Assembly (NCBI GenBank): GCA_016212375.1
Contig: JACRGH010000019.1
Location: forward strand, 1-33,635
DNA: 33,635 bases
From: Microcaldota archaeon
Lineage (GTDB): Archaea; Micrarchaeota; Micrarchaeia; Norongarragalinales; Norongarragalinaceae
Reading direction: 5' to 3'
The notes under the pieces were generated by a model. The model ran no database searches and was not told where the DNA came from. It saw only the letters and a program-made list of their open reading frames with translations. Made by a program: the position numbers and the translations under genes. Positions within the stretch are counted from its first letter, which is position 1. Each line of letters opens with the position of its first letter. Positions 7,423-15,844 of the stretch are shown piece after piece.

Positions 7423-8202
7423 ATGGCATCAAAAGACTCCAAACACCCGAACGCAAAAAGCGCAATCGCGGGCCTCTCACCCCTCCAATTGGGCCTCATC
7501 GTGGCGGCATTGATTGTGGTCATCGGATTGGCATACGTCGTCCTAGCCCAGGCGCCGGCCGGAAAACCGACGCCCACGCCGTCGGCAACCGCCATCGTCC
7601 CATTCGGAAACGCCACACCCACGGTCGCCGCATCCGGAAACTTTTCCTTACCCAAATCAGCCGTTCTGACCGGTAACGCCTCCTGTTCAAACGGCAGCAA
7701 GATGCAGGTCCTGCTCTTCACCGACCCATATTGCCCGGCATGCATCGCCAGCGACCCGCAGGTCAACTCATTTTATCAAAAATACCAGAACAAAGCGGAC
7801 GTCCGATACCGTTTTGTCTCCACCCATTCCCGCACCATTTCACCCGTATACGGCATCGACACCGTGTACCGCGCATTTGACTATTTCGTATGCGCCCAGG
7901 AACAGGGCAAAATCCAGGAATTCAAGAAATGCTTCTACGGTAACCTCACCCTGCAAAACGGTGATTACATTCCCGAAACCAAGGAACAATTGCAAGGGTG
8001 CGCAAAAGCCGTTGAACTTGAACAAACCTCGCTTGACGCCTGTTTGCTTGGAGCCCGGACCAAAGTCGATGCGGCCATCGTGCAGGCGGCAAGCTTCGGT
8101 GGCGGCACGTTCTTTACGCCCATGGCGGTAGTAGACTGCCAGGTGCGGGTCAACTCGGCACTGGTGCAACAAACGTACTGTGCAGTGAGCAATGCGTGCT
8201 GA
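7423..8202 (+). CDS. Membrane-anchored DsbA-like thiol oxidoreductase
   Basis: The protein has 259 residues. A short cytoplasmic N-terminus is followed by one hydrophobic helix (about 21-42), an extracytoplasmic Pro/Thr linker (GKPTPTPSATAIVP), then a thioredoxin-fold domain. The active site is YCPAC with Cys104 and Cys107, after LLFTDPY. The cis-proline loop is seen in GGTFFTPMAVVD near residue 238. The helical insertion between them carries extra cysteines (FVCAQEQ, KKCFYG, QGCAKA, DACLLG), and the protein ends ...CAVSNAC. The likely role is disulfide exchange outside the membrane. Upstream is a divergent orphan gene. The 3' end overlaps a 45-codon ORF. Confidence 0.85.
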   Translation: MASKDSKHPNAKSAIAGLSPLQLGLIVAALIVVIGLAYVVLAQAPAGKPTPTPSATAIVPFGNATPTVAASGNFSLPKSAVLTGNASCSNGSKMQVLLFTDPYCPACIASDPQVNSFYQKYQNKADVRYRFVSTHSRTISPVYGIDTVYRAFDYFVCAQEQGKIQEFKKCFYGNLTLQNGDYIPETKEQLQGCAKAVELEQTSLDACLLGARTKVDAAIVQAASFGGGTFFTPMAVVDCQVRVNSALVQQTYCAVSNAC

Positions 8203-8329
8203 AGGAATCAATAACGGCGGACCGCGAAAACCCCCAACGCCCAAAACGAAGGAAAGGCAAGCGTATTCGCGGTTACGTCAAAACAGGCGCCTTAAAAGCG
8301 ACTTTGGCGTAATCTACTACAAGGACTGA
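8192..8329 (+). CDS. Small basic protein, 45 aa, unknown
   Basis: A 45-codon ORF starts at ATG 8192, overlaps the last 11 nt of the DsbA-like gene in another frame, and ends 8 nt before the sugar-kinase ATG. Its product is strongly basic. It has an N-terminal Gly/Pro/Lys stretch (GGPRKPPTPKTKER), then QAYSRLRQNRRLKSD, and ends in the hydrophobic/aromatic FGVIYYKD. The composition recalls small ribosomal or RNA-binding proteins, but I recognise no family. The neat fit between two genes on the same strand argues for a real gene. There is no strong SD. The same stretch contains an inverted repeat (8221-8228 with 8266-8273). Confidence 0.5.
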   Translation: MRAEGINNGGPRKPPTPKTKERQAYSRLRQNRRLKSDFGVIYYKD

Positions 8330-8337
8330 AAAAAAGC

Positions 8338-9792
8338 ATGCTCCGTGAAATCCAACCCCGCTCCGACTGGAACTTACGCATCATCCACACCGTCCAGGCC
8401 GCCAAGAAACTGAAGAAATTCCGCGTTTTGTCGGCGTTCAACGCGGTGACCGATTACATCAAACACGTCGACGTTGCCAAAGTACAAGCCGCTTTTTCCA
8501 AGTTGGACGCCACACACCAAACCAAAGCCCTGGAAAAAAGCCAAGTTGATGTGAAGCATCTGGACACGCCGGTGGACTTCTTGGCCGCGTTGGCACACGC
8601 CATGCGCATCGGAAAGGCCAGCCGCATCGTCGCCTCACCGACCCTGCTCAAATGGCTGGAAGATACCTTCGGCGAGCCGAGCGAGCGCCGATTAGGGGGA
8701 CAAGCCGCCTTGATGGCGGTACAATTAAAGCAATTGGGCGCGGATGCGTCGCTTTACCCGGCCTTTTTATCGGTCGACCAAGCCAAGCTTCTGGAAGGCC
8801 ATGTCAAAATCCCATCCCCGGTCAAAAAGAAACTGGCATTCATCAATCCCCTCAAAGCCGCGCGAGCGGAAGATGCGACGAACGCCAGCTGGATTTTCGA
8901 ATTCAAACACGGCCAGGTGTTACAATGGGGAACCGAGCGGATTGAAACGCCCCGCGATAACCGGTTGATTGTGTCATACCCCGCGGCCTATGTTCCCGCC
9001 TTCCGGCCGGATATCGAGCCGATGTTGCCCGCCTTGGCCAAGCAACTGGACCTTCTGATTGTCTCCGGCTACCATGCCTTGCACCAAAAAACGTACAAAG
9101 AACACCTCAAGACCATCACCCGGCAATTGCAAAAAATGAAATCCGCCAACAAAAACTTATACATCCATTACGAATTCGTTCCCTTTGACGAGGAAGCCGT
9201 GGAAAAAGAGGTCCTAAGCCAGGTAAGCAAATACGTCGACAGCATGGGCCTCAATGAGGTCGAATTGGTCGGCGCGTTGGACAATCTGGGTTACAAAAAA
9301 CAGGCCGGCGACATCGAGAAACATGAGTCCGCGGAAAGCCTCTATTACGGGGGCGTGTGCCTTTTGCAGAAACTGGGCATCCAGCGCATCCACATCCACT
9401 CGCTGGGCTATAACGTGCTTATTCTGAATCCGAAGCAAAATGCGGAAGCCGCACGGGACGGTGCCGTTTTTGGTGCCGTTGCCGCCACGCTCAAATCCGT
9501 GAAAGGCAAGTTGGACCAAAAAATCCTTGCCGAAAACGTGGACCTCAAGATTTCCGAAGCGGGTTACAACCAATTGGGCGTGTTTGAATCCTCGGTGTGG
9601 GATTCGATGCAGAAGCGCAAACGCAAGCCCATTTCCTCACTTCTCCGCAAGCAGTTCATGTCCGCCGGCATCTTCGAGGACAAAGACCACGTGGCCATCG
9701 TCATCCCGGCACCGGTTGCGACCGGCTTGAAGACCACGGTGGGACTTGGCGACGTCGTGAGCGGCTGTGCCGTGGCGTATGAGTTGGCATGA
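8338..9792 (+). CDS. ADP-dependent sugar kinase (phosphofructokinase/glucokinase family)
   Basis: This 484-residue protein of the archaeal ADP-dependent kinase family phosphorylates glucose or fructose 6-phosphate with ADP, releasing AMP, in the modified Embden-Meyerhof pathway. Seen: the N-terminal NAVTDYIKHV sugar-site segment, ERRLGGQAALMAVQLKQLGAD (the family GGQA motif), DLLIVSGYHAL, and the C-terminal catalytic TTVGLGDVVSGC with the Asp that acts as base. The large lid region NLYIHYEFVPFDEEAVEKEV fits too. The sequence does not decide between the glucose and fructose 6-phosphate types. No SD precedes the ATG. The next gene overlaps or follows within 17 nt. Confidence 0.9.
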   Translation: MLREIQPRSDWNLRIIHTVQAAKKLKKFRVLSAFNAVTDYIKHVDVAKVQAAFSKLDATHQTKALEKSQVDVKHLDTPVDFLAALAHAMRIGKASRIVASPTLLKWLEDTFGEPSERRLGGQAALMAVQLKQLGADASLYPAFLSVDQAKLLEGHVKIPSPVKKKLAFINPLKAARAEDATNASWIFEFKHGQVLQWGTERIETPRDNRLIVSYPAAYVPAFRPDIEPMLPALAKQLDLLIVSGYHALHQKTYKEHLKTITRQLQKMKSANKNLYIHYEFVPFDEEAVEKEVLSQVSKYVDSMGLNEVELVGALDNLGYKKQAGDIEKHESAESLYYGGVCLLQKLGIQRIHIHSLGYNVLILNPKQNAEAARDGAVFGAVAATLKSVKGKLDQKILAENVDLKISEAGYNQLGVFESSVWDSMQKRKRKPISSLLRKQFMSAGIFEDKDHVAIVIPAPVATGLKTTVGLGDVVSGCAVAYELA

Positions 9793-9809
9793 ACTGGAGG
9801 TCGGGCATC

Positions 9810-10208
9810 ATGGAACGTCTTGCAAAAGCAATTGCGAATAATCCTCACGCCAGCGTGAATCTTTACTCACTCGGAAATGGCTCAAACCACGTCAATATTG
9901 AAATAAACGCGAAAGCGCCTACGAACACCACCCGTGGAAAAACCCAATTGTTCCAAATCCACGAAGCGTTGGAGCGTGCCGGAGTTCCGCACCTGCATTT
10001 GGGTCCGGAAGAACTGGACGGCAGCCAAGTGACGTTTTTACATAGGCTTGCCAATCGAAAGCCCGGAAGATGGGGCACCATCGTCATCCACACGCGCAGC
10101 AAAGTGGGCGGGGAAGCATTAACAGACGGAGAGGCTTTGAAAATCAGAAAACTATACCAATCCCTCCTGACCTCCGGACTTAAGGATAAGCGCATTCCGA
10201 ACAAATAG
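9810..10208 (+). CDS. Orphan protein, 132 aa, coupled to the sugar kinase
   Basis: No family is recognised. The protein is soluble and basic. It has VNLYSLGNGSNHVNIEINAK (beta-like), TRGKTQLFQIHEALERAGVPHLHL (helix), and a basic C-terminus with RKLYQSLLTSGLKDKR. An ATG at 9789 overlaps the kinase stop, but GGAGG (9796-9800) lies 9 nt before ATG 9810, so 9810 is the better start. It is probably translated from the same mRNA as the kinase. Confidence 0.65.
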   Translation: MERLAKAIANNPHASVNLYSLGNGSNHVNIEINAKAPTNTTRGKTQLFQIHEALERAGVPHLHLGPEELDGSQVTFLHRLANRKPGRWGTIVIHTRSKVGGEALTDGEALKIRKLYQSLLTSGLKDKRIPNK

Positions 10209-10264
10209 CCCGCCCATCACGATTTTTGTCCCAGCCGAGCCACCGGCCAGCTACTGCCTAAGGA

Positions 10265-10273
10265 TTTTAAATA
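10265..10273 (+). promoter_or_regulatory. TATA box of the vapBC operon
   Basis: TTTTAAATA is centred at about 10269, which places the transcription start near 10295. That lies just before the vapB start at 10306 and just after ATG 10291. This argues for the shorter VapB. Confidence 0.5.
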
Positions 10274-10305
10274 GTTCTTACATATGAAGTATGAGGAATG
10301 CGGAG

Positions 10306-10524
10306 ATGAACAAGGTGAGAGCGACAATAGTACTGGAAAAACATATCGCGGAGAAGGTGCGCCAGATGTTCGGAGGCAATCTGTCCAAAGGCGTGAACAC
10401 GTTGCTGGAAAAGCAATTGGAGAAAAAAAAGGCCGACGACTCCGGCTTTGGCATGCTCAAAGGCCGCGGCCCCGCATTGAAAGCCGCACTTCGGAAGCTA
10501 CGCGAAGACGACCAGGTGGACTAA
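10306..10524 (+). CDS. vapB: VapB-like antitoxin
   Basis: This 72-residue protein precedes a PIN-domain toxin by 3 nt, the usual antitoxin-toxin order. The N-terminal VRATIVLEKHIAEKVRQMFGGNLSKGVNTLLEKQLEK looks like a ribbon-helix-helix DNA-binding domain (strand, helix, helix). The C-terminal MLKGRGPALKAALRKLRED is the kind of tail that enters the PIN active site. An in-frame ATG at 10291 would add five residues, but the TATA box places the transcript start after it. The operon is probably autorepressed by the VapBC complex, as is known for the family. Confidence 0.8.
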   Translation: MNKVRATIVLEKHIAEKVRQMFGGNLSKGVNTLLEKQLEKKKADDSGFGMLKGRGPALKAALRKLREDDQVD

Positions 10525-10527
10525 ACC

Positions 10528-10893
10528 ATGAAAACACTGGTTATCGACACGAACGCTTGGATTGACTACTTGGAAGGCGACGCCGGCTTGAAGAAACAAT
10601 TGGACGAAAACAGCCTGGAAACACCCATGAGCGTCATCGTCGAAGTTTCCATCGTCTTAAGACGAGACGGCCAAACCGAAGAAATCCGAAAAAAAGTATT
10701 GGACGTAATCGCCACCAAAAGCTTCATCCGGCCGTTGGAATTTACGGACGCCGAACGGATAAGCGATTTGGTCGTCAACGGGAAGCTGCATTTCGCTGAC
10801 GCATTGGCCTACGCCGCCGCAAGTGAAGAGAAACACTTCCTGACAGCCGATGGCGATTTCAAAGGAAAACCGTTCATCCAATGGACCCGATAA
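10528..10893 (+). CDS. vapC: VapC-like PIN-domain toxin (ribonuclease)
   Basis: This 121-residue PIN-domain protein has all four expected acidic metal ligands: Asp7 (VIDTNAW), Glu39 (VIVEVSIVL), Asp91 (HFADALAYA) and Asp108 (LTADGDF). VapC toxins cut tRNA or rRNA in a Mg2+-dependent manner. The target cannot be told from sequence. The start ATG is 3 nt after the vapB stop. The active site is intact, so the pair is probably functional. Confidence 0.9.
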   Translation: MKTLVIDTNAWIDYLEGDAGLKKQLDENSLETPMSVIVEVSIVLRRDGQTEEIRKKVLDVIATKSFIRPLEFTDAERISDLVVNGKLHFADALAYAAASEEKHFLTADGDFKGKPFIQWTR

Positions 10894-10905
10894 GGCAAAT
10901 GGGGG

Positions 10906-11475
10906 TCACGGCGTCAGCAAGTGCCAGTGGGGATTTTGGTCAATGATACTGACAATCGGCTCACCGCGTCCGTTAAAACCACGGAACAAAAAATTGTTGG
11001 AAGCCGTATCGATGTCAAAGCCGTGGAATGCCTGGCTGAAATTTCGCGACAGCAGGTAAAGCTGGCCGGAACAGGCCTTCATTCCCTCGTGGGCCTTCCA
11101 CAACAACATGGCCGGCCGATTGGTTTTGACGAATTTTTTCCCGGAATCGCTTCGCAGGAAACGCCGGGCATCGCGCCATACGAAACGCGATTCAGGTTCA
11201 CTCATTAAAAGACGCCGGGGCAGATTGGGATGAACGTCCACATAGTGCATGCCGGACCGAAGTTGAAAACCCGTCTTGCGTGCGCGCGTTTCCGCGGCAA
11301 TCGTATGCATGCCAACGACCCGGCCCATATTACCCAACGTAACGCGGGGAGCCACCCACTCGCCGTGGGACAGGGGCCGAAACTCGAATCCGTTTTGTTG
11401 GAACAGGCCGGCATCAATCAGTTCCATGACCCGTTGGGAAAACGGCTCGTACCGACCCTGCACCTCACACCACAT
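10906..11475 (-). CDS. Orphan protein, about 189 aa
   Basis: No family is recognised. It is a soluble, Arg/His/Trp-rich protein with segments FEFRPLSHGEWVAPRVTLGNMGRVVGMH, GFQLRSGMHYVDVHPNLPRR, RPAMLLWKAHEGMK and a C-terminus QNPHWHLLTP. The frame opens further upstream inside the AMP phosphorylase gene. ATG 11475 overlaps the phosphorylase stop by 11 nt, GTG 11463 directly follows it, and ATG 11427 is a shorter option. Position behind AMP phosphorylase on the same strand suggests cotranscription. The start is uncertain. Confidence 0.55.
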   Translation of the reverse strand: MWCEVQGRYEPFSQRVMELIDAGLFQQNGFEFRPLSHGEWVAPRVTLGNMGRVVGMHTIAAETRARKTGFQLRSGMHYVDVHPNLPRRLLMSEPESRFVWRDARRFLRSDSGKKFVKTNRPAMLLWKAHEGMKACSGQLYLLSRNFSQAFHGFDIDTASNNFLFRGFNGRGEPIVSIIDQNPHWHLLTP

Positions 11476-12976
11476 CCAGCACGATGTTCTCAATCTCGAC
11501 CGGATTGTGCGCTTTAAGCGTCTCGATGCCATACGCCAGTTTTTCCTTGCTTGTCGCGTAAAGCTCGACGAGCGGATGGCCTTTTTCGACGTGCTCGCCT
11601 TTCATGGCAAAAAGCTTCAAACCCGCATAGTGGTCTTCAGGTGCCCCGAGGGCGCGCACCACGCGCGAGAGATTCTTGTTGTCCACATGCCGGATGCGGC
11701 CGCCCTCCTTGGCATCCATCGTGTGATGGTGCTCGCCAGGAACCAGGTCGTCCGTCTTGATTTTGGGGTTTCCGTCTTGGGCGTGTACGATTTCCAGGAA
11801 CTTCTTGAGTGCGTGACCGCCGTCCAGGCGTTGCTTGGCCAATCGGTAGCCTTCGTCAAAACTGACTTTTCGGACCATGGAAAGCGAAATACCGCACAGG
11901 CGGCAGGCTTTTTCGGCCAAAGCGGATGAGCCGCGCCCTTGCAACGTTTCCAAAACGGCGCGGGCCTCCAGAACGGGTCCCACCACGGGCATGAGCGGCT
12001 CGGACCCGTCCGTGATGCTGACATCCACAGTCAAGCCCAGATGCGCCCCTAAGGCGGTGAAGTCTTTGGCTAAAAGCCGTGCTTCTTCAAGGTCCAAAAC
12101 TTTGGCACCCTGTCCGGTGGGAATATCCAAAAGAACGAATTGGGCGCCTTCGGCTTTTTTCTTGGCCAATATGCTGGACAGTAAAAGGGGTTTGGGGTCC
12201 AAATGAAGCGGGTGGCGGATTTGGATTAATTTGTCATCGGCCGCGGCCATGTTCACCGCACCGCCCCATACGAGGCAACCGCCGACGTTGTCCACGATGG
12301 CTTTCATTTTCTTGGCCGGAAATGCGACACCGGAAAACAATTCCATGACGTCCGCCGTTCCGGCTGCCGAGGAAATAGCCCGGCTGCACGTTTTGGGCAC
12401 GCGGAAACCCATGGACGCCATGATGGGAACAAAGAGCATGGAGGTGCGGTCCGCGGCAACGCCCCCTATGCTGTGCTCGGAAATCACGGGACCGTCTTTG
12501 GAAAATTTGAGGCGCTCACCGGACGCGATGATGGCGTCGGTCAAGGCAATGGTCTCGTCTACGTTCATGCCGCGGGTGTGCACGCCGGCAATAAAGGCGG
12601 CCAACTCTCCAGTTGAAAGACGCTGAGCCATCAAATCGGCGATGATGGACTGAACCTCGGAGGGCTCCAGCGCCTTTCCGTCCAGTTTTTTGCGGACCGC
12701 TTCAAGGGATGCGGGACGGGGGCAGGACTGCAAAGTGATGGAATCACCCGTCTTGATGCCTAACGCAAGTGCCACTTCCCAAAACACGCCCACGCCGCCT
12801 TTGGGTACGGCTTTGTGGCTGTAATCCACGATGGCAACCGCTTTTTTGCCTTTGGCTTTCAAAAGCAACCGGTCATGCAACGCAAAGTCCAATTCCTGAG
12901 CCTGGGACTCGTTCAAAATGACCTCGTTTTGGCCCTGTTCGATGTCGTACACGATGACTTTGAAGCGTAAATCCAT
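11465..12976 (-). CDS. deoA: AMP phosphorylase (archaeal thymidine phosphorylase family)
   Basis: This 503-residue enzyme splits AMP with phosphate into adenine and ribose 1,5-bisphosphate, the entry to the archaeal AMP-to-Rubisco route. Features: the archaeal N-terminal domain (MDLRFKVIVYDIEQG), the EVQSIIADLMAQRLSTGELAAFIAG helices, the phosphate loop HSIGGV, PKTCSRAISSAAGTADVMEL, and VGPVLEARAVLETLQG. The motif normally read as KHS-x-GGV has Glu167 where Lys is expected. The next residues (VAADRT rather than VPGDKT) also differ. The start at 12976 is supported by TTTTAAT about 26 nt upstream and by the normal family length. An ATG at 13000 would add eight residues. Confidence 0.92.
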   Translation of the reverse strand: MDLRFKVIVYDIEQGQNEVILNESQAQELDFALHDRLLLKAKGKKAVAIVDYSHKAVPKGGVGVFWEVALALGIKTGDSITLQSCPRPASLEAVRKKLDGKALEPSEVQSIIADLMAQRLSTGELAAFIAGVHTRGMNVDETIALTDAIIASGERLKFSKDGPVISEHSIGGVAADRTSMLFVPIMASMGFRVPKTCSRAISSAAGTADVMELFSGVAFPAKKMKAIVDNVGGCLVWGGAVNMAAADDKLIQIRHPLHLDPKPLLLSSILAKKKAEGAQFVLLDIPTGQGAKVLDLEEARLLAKDFTALGAHLGLTVDVSITDGSEPLMPVVGPVLEARAVLETLQGRGSSALAEKACRLCGISLSMVRKVSFDEGYRLAKQRLDGGHALKKFLEIVHAQDGNPKIKTDDLVPGEHHHTMDAKEGGRIRHVDNKNLSRVVRALGAPEDHYAGLKLFAMKGEHVEKGHPLVELYATSKEKLAYGIETLKAHNPVEIENIVLDVV

Positions 12977-12998
12977 ACGGGGGATAACGAAATGGGAC

Positions 12999-13005
12999 AT
13001 TAAAA
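12999..13005 (-). promoter_or_regulatory. TATA-like box of AMP phosphorylase
   Basis: On the minus strand TTTTAAT is centred about 26 nt before ATG 12976. This fits a leaderless transcript and supports that start over ATG 13000, which would lie inside the promoter. Confidence 0.45.
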
Positions 13006-13133
13006 GCGCTCGGATGCAAAAAATGCCGCAAAGAAAAAAAGGCCAAACCCCCCAAAGGCTGCAAAGTCAGCATCCCAATACCCAATAACACAAGCCCATT
13101 AAAACCTCGCCCCGCAAATAGGCTTTGATTCTC

Positions 13134-15836
13134 ATGTTGTCCAAAAAAAGCCTCCAACAGCAATTCGCCTCGGAGTACAAAAAATTCTACGAAATCCCAT
13201 TATTTGCCGAACAAGGATTTGCACGACAAGTGTGCAAGCTTTGCGGCAAGGGTTTTTGGTCCACCACGGAACAGCCGGATTGCGGGGACTCCGCGCACCG
13301 GCCGTACGCCTTTTTCAGGGCCAAACCAAGGACCGAGACGTACTCAAGTTTTTGGAAGAAATTTGAGGACTTCTGGAAGAAAAACGGCCACACCATCGTT
13401 CCCCGCTACCCCGTCCTGTCCCGGTGGCGCGATGACCTTCCGTTCACCATTGCCTCCATCGTGGACTTCCAACGCCTGGAACAAGGCAAAGTGGTTTTCG
13501 AATATCCGGCAAACCCCTTGCTCGTACCGCAAATGTGCCTCCGGTTTCCGGATATCGCCAACATCGGCGTGACGGGCCGGCACTTTTCGTGTTTCATGAT
13601 GGCGGGCCAGCACGCCTTCAACGCGCCCAAGGAAGGCTATTGGAAGGAAGAATGCCTTCGCTACAATTTCGACTTTTTGACCAACGTCCTGGGCGTCCCG
13701 AAGGCGGACCTGATTTACGGCGAAGACCTCTGGAACATGCCGGATTTCTCGGCGTTCGGCCCGTCCATGGAAAGTTTTGCCCACGGATTGGAATTGGTCA
13801 ACAGCGTGTTCATGCAATACCGCGCCACTCCCACAGGAGGCTTTGAGGAATTGGACACCAAAGTCATTGACGTGGGATGGGGATTTGAGCGGCTATTGTG
13901 GTATTACAACGGCACCCCTACGGCATACGACTCCGTTTTTGCAAAACCCCTGGCTTTCCTCAAACGCCAAGCCGGATTGCACGTGGACCAAGACCTGATG
14001 GACCGCTACGCCAAAATCTCATCAGGCCTGGACGTCGAATCGGTCGTGAACCTCAAACAAGAAAAGCAGAAAATCGCGCAAAGCCTCGGGCTTTCAATGG
14101 CGGAATTGGAAAAGACCATCGCACCCATGCAGGCCATGTACGCCATTGCAGACCACGCCCGGTCCTTGCTCTTCGCACTTTCGGACGGCGCCTTGCCCTC
14201 CAATGCCGCCGGCGGCTACAACCTCCGCGTCCTTCTGCGCCGCTCGCTTGGCTTTTTGAAGGAATACCACTTCAACGTCGAGTTGGAACAAGTGATGCAA
14301 TTGCACGCGGAAGACCTCAAGCCCATCTTTCCAGAACTGTACGAGAATCTGGAAAGCGTTTTTGATGTCTTGGCGGTAGAAAAGCGCAAATACGGCACGT
14401 CTTTGGAAAAAGCCACCGGATTGGCACGCCAAGTCGTAGCCGAACAAAAGCCCATCACCACGCAGAAGTTGATGACGCTGTACGAAAGCCACGGCATCAC
14501 GCCGGAACTGTTGGAAAAAGCGTCGGCCAAACCCTTGGAAATCCCCACGGACTTCTATCAAAAGCTCACCGAGCGGCACGTGATGGAAAAATCCAATTCC
14601 ACGGAAGACGACCCTGACTCCTCGGCATTAGGGACAGCCGGAGCAGGTGCCAAAAAGAAAGTCACCCTACCGGACGGCCTTGCCGCCACGAAGTTGTTGT
14701 ATTATGACGACGCCCAGCTTCGGCAGACCCACGCCACCATTCTCCATGTCGACCACACCCACAACGTCGTGGTCACGAACCAAACCGTATTCTACCCCGA
14801 AGGCGGAGGTCAGGCGGCCGACCATGGCACCATGGATGGAACCGAGGTACCCGACGTCCAAAAACAGGGTTCCGTCGTGTTGCACTTCGTCAAGGACGCC
14901 ACGCATTTCAAAGCCGGTCAAAAAGTCCACCTGCAACTGAACTGGGACCGGCGCGAAAGCATCTCCCGCCACCACACCGCCACCCACATCATGATTGCCA
15001 CCGCCCGCCAGGTATTGGGGGGGCACGCTTGGCAGCACGGCTCACACAAGGACGAGGACGAGGCGCACGTGGACATCACGCACTACGAAAAACCGGATTC
15101 GGCTACAATTGCGGAAATTGAAATCGCCGCAAATAAAATCATTCAAGAAGCACGCAACGTCACCGTGCAACAAATGGACCGCGGCGTTGCAGAGCAGAAA
15201 TACGGATTCCGACTGTACCAAGGCGGCGGAGCTATTGGCAAGACCATCCGGGTCGTGATTATTGACGATTACGACGCCGAAGCCTGCGGCGGCATCCACC
15301 GGACCAAGACCAACCAAATCGGCCTTCTGAAAATCACTGGAGTCGAACAAATCCAGGACAGCGTCATCCGATTGCGCTACAAAGCCGGACCCAAAGCGTT
15401 GGAGCACGTCCAAAAACAAGAGCAACTTCTCGCGGATGCCTGTGCCGCGTTGTCCGTCTCGCCCGACCAGCTGACCGGAGCGGTCCACCGACTCTTCGAG
15501 GAGTGGAAAGCGGCTAAAAAGGACGCCGAAAAGGCGCAAGAAGTTCTCGCGGAGAGCTACGCGCACAAACTGGTCCAAGACGCCTTGCTCCACAAACCGC
15601 ACGGCGGCAACCTACCACCGCAAGTCAACAAGGAAGTGCCTTACACCAACATGAAATTGTTGGAATTGGTCGCCACCTTGGTGAGCCAACAGGTGGACTG
15701 CGTGCTCTGGACGCCGGATGGCCTTTACGTCGCCGCTACGACGGAAGCCTCACTGCAGGACGCCAAGCAACTGCTCCAAGCGGCAGGAGCCAAGGGTGGC
15801 GGGACGAAGCGGTTTGCACGCGGCAAGAAATCGTGA
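13134..15836 (+). CDS. alaS: Alanyl-tRNA synthetase (archaeal type)
   Basis: This enzyme of about 900 residues charges tRNA-Ala. Seen: the archaeal N-terminal extension with a Cys/His zinc module (VCKLCGKGFW...DCGD...HRPY), the catalytic domain with FRAKP and FMMAGQHAF, and ELDTKVIDVGWGFERLLWYYNGTPTAYDSVF. The editing domain has HHTATHIM and CGGIHRTKTNQIG. The C-terminal domain ends in AGAKGGGTKRFARG. TTG 13125 and ATG 13134 are possible starts, and ATG is preferred. The gene is divergent from AMP phosphorylase. TTAAAA near 13100 may be its TATA box. The length is normal. Confidence 0.97.
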   Translation: MLSKKSLQQQFASEYKKFYEIPLFAEQGFARQVCKLCGKGFWSTTEQPDCGDSAHRPYAFFRAKPRTETYSSFWKKFEDFWKKNGHTIVPRYPVLSRWRDDLPFTIASIVDFQRLEQGKVVFEYPANPLLVPQMCLRFPDIANIGVTGRHFSCFMMAGQHAFNAPKEGYWKEECLRYNFDFLTNVLGVPKADLIYGEDLWNMPDFSAFGPSMESFAHGLELVNSVFMQYRATPTGGFEELDTKVIDVGWGFERLLWYYNGTPTAYDSVFAKPLAFLKRQAGLHVDQDLMDRYAKISSGLDVESVVNLKQEKQKIAQSLGLSMAELEKTIAPMQAMYAIADHARSLLFALSDGALPSNAAGGYNLRVLLRRSLGFLKEYHFNVELEQVMQLHAEDLKPIFPELYENLESVFDVLAVEKRKYGTSLEKATGLARQVVAEQKPITTQKLMTLYESHGITPELLEKASAKPLEIPTDFYQKLTERHVMEKSNSTEDDPDSSALGTAGAGAKKKVTLPDGLAATKLLYYDDAQLRQTHATILHVDHTHNVVVTNQTVFYPEGGGQAADHGTMDGTEVPDVQKQGSVVLHFVKDATHFKAGQKVHLQLNWDRRESISRHHTATHIMIATARQVLGGHAWQHGSHKDEDEAHVDITHYEKPDSATIAEIEIAANKIIQEARNVTVQQMDRGVAEQKYGFRLYQGGGAIGKTIRVVIIDDYDAEACGGIHRTKTNQIGLLKITGVEQIQDSVIRLRYKAGPKALEHVQKQEQLLADACAALSVSPDQLTGAVHRLFEEWKAAKKDAEKAQEVLAESYAHKLVQDALLHKPHGGNLPPQVNKEVPYTNMKLLELVATLVSQQVDCVLWTPDGLYVAATTEASLQDAKQLLQAAGAKGGGTKRFARGKKS

Positions 15837-15844
15837 CAAAAAAA

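Noticed and set aside
8221-8273. 8-bp inverted repeat ACCGCGAA/TTCGCGGT as a riboswitch-like element before the sugar kinase
   Set aside because: The arms are 37 nt apart and fall inside the 45-codon ORF, which explains the sequence better.
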